Assembly (NCBI GenBank): GCA_004009845.1
Contig: RMBW01000204.1
Coordinates: 1 to 28,997, forward strand
Source: Davidsoniella eucalypti
Lineage: Eukaryota > Ascomycota > Sordariomycetes > Microascales > Ceratocystidaceae
DNA: 28,997 nucleotides
Direction: 5' to 3'
Below, piece by piece: positions 26,073-28,997 of this stretch; positions within the stretch are counted from its first letter, which is position 1; each line of letters begins with the position of its first letter. Below the pieces are notes generated by a model. It searched no databases and was not told where the DNA came from. It saw only the letters and a program-made list of their open reading frames with translations. Made by a program: the position numbers and the translations under genes.

Positions 26073-26983
26073 CAGTTCAATTAGGTCGTATTCTGACCCG
26101 TTCTCCGCTACCTTTGAGTCGACCTTGGCTACCGTCGTAGTGGTGTTAACCGCGGGGGCAGCACGCGATCCATAGCTTGTTCGTCATACCTGGCGATTTC
26201 CTCACGCATTGTAAGGGTCTAAGGCCCTGGTTGGTTTCGGCTAAGCTTGATCTAAGCCTAAGCAAAACGGTTATAAATAGGGACGTCTTCCCGCCGTTAT
26301 TCCAACAGATAATAGTCCTTTCTCTCCATCGGCCACAATCTAATCACTCTTTCTAAGATTGTTGGCCTCGTCCCTCCTTAGATCCTCTCACGCATCACTG
26401 TGCGTATAGCGTTGACCGACAGCTGGTTGTGCGAGGGTCCTGGCTGGGAGGTACGTTGTGGGCAACGACGTGCAATGTGGTCCTTGAGTCCGCAGATGAA
26501 GCATGCGTTTTCACGCATCAGCCGGTGTCGTTCCGACTCAGACAGTTTGGGTCTCTCTGAGCGGGCAGCAAGCTGGGGGCGGTTCTCCCGACGGGTCTGT
26601 TGGTCGGGCCGCTCTCTCCAGTTGCTCGACTTGGCGTGTTCTGGCTTGGGGGTGGACTCGATAGCGTGGCGCTTACCAGTGGGCGGGCGGTCGAAGTGCT
26701 TCAAGAGGTCGTCGATGATAGCATGGTAGGAGTTGGACTTCCAAGCCCATCCGGTGCGTTCAATCAAATCGTCACGCATGGCAGAACGCAGGATGTCAAT
26801 TAACGTGGTGTCGTCGTGAATGCCGGCTTCCATGGCTAGCGTCTCGAAGCGGAGGTGGAAGGCTTTGAAGGGTTCCCGGTCTCCTTGGGCGGATTTGTAG
26901 AAAGCAATGCGCGCGTTGGTGAGTCGTTCGCGCGACCGGAACATATCATCAAGTTTTTCTAGCAGCAGATCGTAGGGTCTAGA
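26064..26983 (-). pseudogene. gag: Gypsy D Gag, C-terminal part, interrupted by a solo LTR
   Basis: The long open piece reads from the L5 junction (PYDLLLEKLDDMFRSRERL) through a capsid-like region (FKAFHLRFETLAMEAGIHDD) and a basic linker to a CCHC knuckle (CFICGLKDHIARRC), then meets the LTR-B insertion at 26390. Past the LTR it resumes and ends DLIELDF, like the A-family DDLMDF. One base may be missing near 26155, which would break the frame in the tail. The N-terminal half is not in the window. It clearly shares ancestry with A Gag but is much diverged. Confidence 0.85.
26210..26390 (+). repeat. Solo LTR of Gypsy family B
   Basis: 181 bp, TGTAAGGGTC...CCTCTCA, flanked by CGCAT at 26205-26209 and 26391-26395. 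It contains TTATAAATAGGG at 26271-26282 and ATCGGCCACAA at 26328-26338, the position of the inferred transcript start in families A and C. No internal sequence is present, so it is the product of LTR-LTR recombination after insertion into gag D. Confidence 0.95.
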
Positions 26984-27002
26984 TTTTTTTTTTTTTTTTT
27001 TT

Positions 27003-27144
27003 AATTCATTAATCTTATGGAGCTAAAGAGCTATGAAGATGTAAAATAAAAGCAAATAAAACAATAAAAACAATAAAAACATAACAGAAAACAAGTAGAA
27101 ACATAACACAAAACATAAAAAACATAAGGAAAAACACAAAGAAA
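27003..27144 (-). other. LINE L5 3' UTR
   Basis: A-rich on the plus strand. It matches the L4 3' UTR in reverse complement, with the shared tag next to the T run. Confidence 0.8.
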
Positions 27145-27842
27145 TCAACAACACCACGAATCATCACGAAGTGCGGCTAGTTCACCCTCACCGGCAACAC
27201 CATCGTTGGTCACTTCCTCCACTCTTCCCCAGTTTCTTCCCCCTATTCCTGTTTTTTTCAGAAATACTAGCAAGGCTTGCTGGTGCTTCGCCTTACTAAA
27301 TAGATCTTCCATCTTTATCTCGCCATCGCAAACGTCTTTCAACTCTTGTCTTTGCTCAAGCCACATATCACAGTCCAACACCAAGTGCTGAATAGTTTCA
27401 ATGTCCAGCTGACAATGACGACACATGCTACTCGATACCTTGCCTATGGTCTTTAGGTACGGCAGGTAAGCGCCCTTCCCCGTTAGAAGTTGATAGTAGG
27501 CTGTTGTCAGCCTCTTCTCGCCCTCAATCGGTTTCAGATCACTCACTCCTGTCTTGCCAAGAGACCGATAGTGATTCCAAGTTTGTCGATATCACGGTTG
27601 ATTAGTGTGTCCCAGAGGTTGAAGATGTTCTCTTTAATCTTCTTGATACCCAGTGTTGGGATAGAGGTGCATACTCTTTTTTCAAGAGCCTCCTTTGCAA
27701 GCTTATCCACTATCTCATTTCCTTCTATTCCTACATGTCCAGGGCACCAGTGTATTTCTATACTGGTGTCGAGGTCCTGTAGGTTTAGCTTCTCTATGAG
27801 GTTCGTGAATATACCAGGCTTCCGTACTCTTTGGATGGCAGC
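27145..27842 (-). pseudogene. LINE L5 ORF2 C-terminal fragment
   Basis: The last 133 codons (27145-27546) are open and contain the CRHC...HLVLDC finger and the DDSWCC end. Further up, single-base gaps (about 27578) and a short deletion around 27635-27660 break the frame across RNase H (the HWCPGHVG region is recognisable). It stops at the codons for QAAIQRV. Confidence 0.88.
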
Positions 27843-28021
27843 TGAGAGGATCTAAGGAGGGACGAGGCCAACAATCTTAGAAAGGGTGATTAGATTGTGG
27901 CCGATGGAGAGAAGGACTATTATCTGTTGGAATAACGGCGGGAAGACGTCCCTATTTATAACCGTTTTGCTTAGGCTTAGATCAAGCTTAGCCGAACCAA
28001 CCAGGGCCTTAGACCCTTACA
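27843..28021 (-). repeat. Isolated LTR of Gypsy family B with non-matching flanks
   Basis: A complete 179-bp LTR, a near copy of 26210-26390 in reverse orientation. The left flank (GCAGC) is LINE L5 and the right flank (CTCTC) is the leader of Gypsy A3. There is no target duplication and no primer site or purine tract beside it. This fits a scar of recombination between LTRs of two separate insertions. Confidence 0.88.
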
Positions 28022-28030
28022 CTCTCTACT

Positions 28031-28175
28031 GTCCAAGCCGTCCGCTTGCCCTCTCTACTGCCCAAGCCGTCCGCTTGCCTTCCCTTCTGTCCAAGCCGAC
28101 TGCTTGCCCTCTCCTCTACTCAAGCCGTCTGCTTGCCTTATTCTGTTCTGTCCAAGCAGTCTGCTTGCCCTAGTT
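28031..28175 (+). repeat. Leader tandem array of five hairpin units (Gypsy A3)
   Basis: Five units with CAAGC/GCTTG stems, all perfect. Loops are CGTCC (twice), CGACT, CGTCT and AGTCT. No ATG occurs before the gag start. Confidence 0.88.
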
Positions 28176-28228
28176 GCACCTGCCCCATCTGTCCGCTCGT
28201 CCACTTCTCGCGTACCATCCAAGTCACT

Positions 28229-28997
28229 ATGTCCGACTTGCTATTCCTGTTCTGGGGCCTCCTCGCCACTCTGACTCACTGCATCTACGACACCTGGAGC
28301 TACCGAGTTACTATGACCTGGCTTAACTTTGCCCTGACGCGTGTCCCCTTCCTGAAACCCAACCAGGAATCAACTAAAGGCTATATCTTGTCCGCTTTCG
28401 ACCTACCTACGAAGCGCGCCTGGCGCAAGCCCGGCTGGTGTTACCTCGTACTATTCAAGCGCAAGGAGCGCGCCCGTCTGCCTCCCTCCTTGGCTTTTGC
28501 CCTCTGACACGCGACGTCCTCGCCCATAAGGAACACTTTCACGATAACTTGGGTCACCTCACCTTCACCGATGACTTGTTAGCCACGTCACCTGTGGTAA
28601 CCGCGTAATCCACGAGGCGCATGCTCGTGTTCACGTATCCTCACGTCTCCTTTCCTCCTGTTTCATCGGCATCCCACGCTCTCCCCCGCGTGATAAGGAT
28701 GGTAACCCCGTGCACTCTTCCCGCGCTCCTCTAGTCGCTCCAAGAGCTGCTGCATATGAAGCTGAGGAACTAATCTCATACGAGACCACTCACACCCGTG
28801 CCATTAGTCGTGCTGCCTCTGTTCGAAGCCTATCCCACTTTGCCCCTGGTGTAGATACCCATTCTCGTCGTCGCCCCTCCTCAGCCAGCACCCTTCCCCG
28901 ACTCTGACTTGGCCCGTCTGGCCGAAAGCATGGGAATGTCTGTCCGCCACGCGTCGCGTCCCCCATCCCGTGGCCGTCAGCCGACGCGTTCTCCTGC
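28229..28997 (+). pseudogene. gag: Gypsy A3 gag, 5' part, frameshifted
   Basis: Starts MSDLLFLFWGLLATLTHC with the hydrophobic N-terminus, then the conserved block (GYILSAFDLPTKRAW, PGWCYLVLFKRKERARL). One base is missing near 28485, giving an early stop at 28505-28507. More single-base gaps relative to A2 occur near 28577, 28879 and 28894, so no frame is open through it. The remainder of the gene is past the window edge. Consensus error at a contig end is an alternative to true decay. Confidence 0.85.

Larger units (their letters stand above)
25981..26983 (-). mobile_element. Gypsy D fragment (gag 3' part and pol start), minus strand
   Basis: Internal piece of a Gypsy element related to A, with different Gag sequence. 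It is cut on the left by LINE L4 within the first pol codons and on the right by LINE L5, and is interrupted by a solo LTR at 26210-26390. No LTR can be assigned to it. It could be the internal part of family B or C, since only the N-terminus of C gag is available for comparison. Confidence 0.88.
26984..27842 (-). mobile_element. LINE L5, 3' fragment, minus strand
   Basis: 19 T (26984-27002), then the 3' tag and UTR in reverse, then the end of ORF2 up to the RNase H domain. It is inserted in gag D. The right edge is an abrupt switch to an LTR at 27843, so whether L5 was 5'-truncated or cut later is unknown. Confidence 0.9.
28022..28997 (+). mobile_element. Gypsy A3, 5' internal part, plus strand
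   Basis: Leader repeats followed by gag, related to family A but with its own differences, including an eight-residue insertion near the Gag N-terminus. The 5' LTR and primer site are missing, replaced by the reverse-oriented LTR-B. It runs off the right end of the window. Confidence 0.85.

Noticed and set aside
26210..28021. Inversion of 26391-27842 by recombination between the two opposite LTR-B copies
   Set aside because: The left LTR keeps matching CGCAT on both sides, and gag D is colinear across it. An inversion would have separated these.
1..28997. Host protein genes or a defence system between the elements
   Set aside because: Every stretch is accounted for by a Gypsy or LINE segment or an immediate junction. 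No unrelated open frame remains.

Overview
The window is a eukaryotic, almost certainly fungal (probably filamentous ascomycete) repeat island. It holds nothing but retrotransposons: no host gene, tRNA, rRNA or CRISPR array could be supported. The two classes are (i) Ty3/Gypsy chromoviruses with short LTRs (178-181 bp), a gag with one CCHC knuckle, a protease-RT-RNase H-integrase pol and a C-terminal chromodomain, and (ii) a Tad/I-like LINE with ORF1, an endonuclease-RT-RNase H ORF2 and a poly(A) tail. The genus cannot be told from the sequence. Stop-codon decay of the RIP type is not evident: long frames are open and the lesions I found are indels or insertions.

Layout, left to right: LINE L1 (minus, 1-368 and 6906 to about 10.2 kb), split by Gypsy A1 (minus, 369-6905, TSD TGGTC); right part of Gypsy C (minus, about 10.2-11.03 kb); LINE L2 (plus, 11031-13976), carrying a 60-bp micro-LINE insertion; LINE L3 (minus, 13977-14380 and 20921-21330), split by Gypsy A2 (plus, 14381-20920, TSD GTCGG); LINE L4 (plus, 21331-25980); Gypsy D fragment (minus, 25981-26983) holding a solo LTR of family B (26210-26390, TSD CGCAT); LINE L5 fragment (minus, 26984-27842); an isolated LTR-B (minus, 27843-28021); and the 5' part of another Gypsy (A3, plus, 28022-28997). 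Up to position 26.98 kb every junction fits one nested stack, D > L4 > L3 > L2 > C > L1 > A1. The window shows its right-hand arm, and the left halves should lie upstream of base 1.

The two most complete elements are Gypsy A2 (identical LTRs, open gag, open 1200-codon pol) and LINE L4 (open 1280-codon ORF2). Gypsy A1 has identical LTRs and an open gag, but its pol carries seven one-base deletions relative to A2.

The most interesting signals are RNA-level controls in the Gypsy elements. (1) Just downstream of the gag stop lies a stem-loop, 6 nt beyond a T TTT slip site, with two compensatory base-pair changes between families A and D. With pol in the -1 frame this looks like a programmed frameshift signal. 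(2) An 11-nt match between the inferred transcript 5' end inside the LTR and the sequence just after the LTR covaries between families A and C, which indicates Tf1-type self-priming rather than tRNA priming. (3) An AUG-free leader carries 5-9 tandem units, each a CAAGC/GCTTG hairpin with a variable five-base loop. (4) Gag has a hydrophobic, membrane-like N-terminus.
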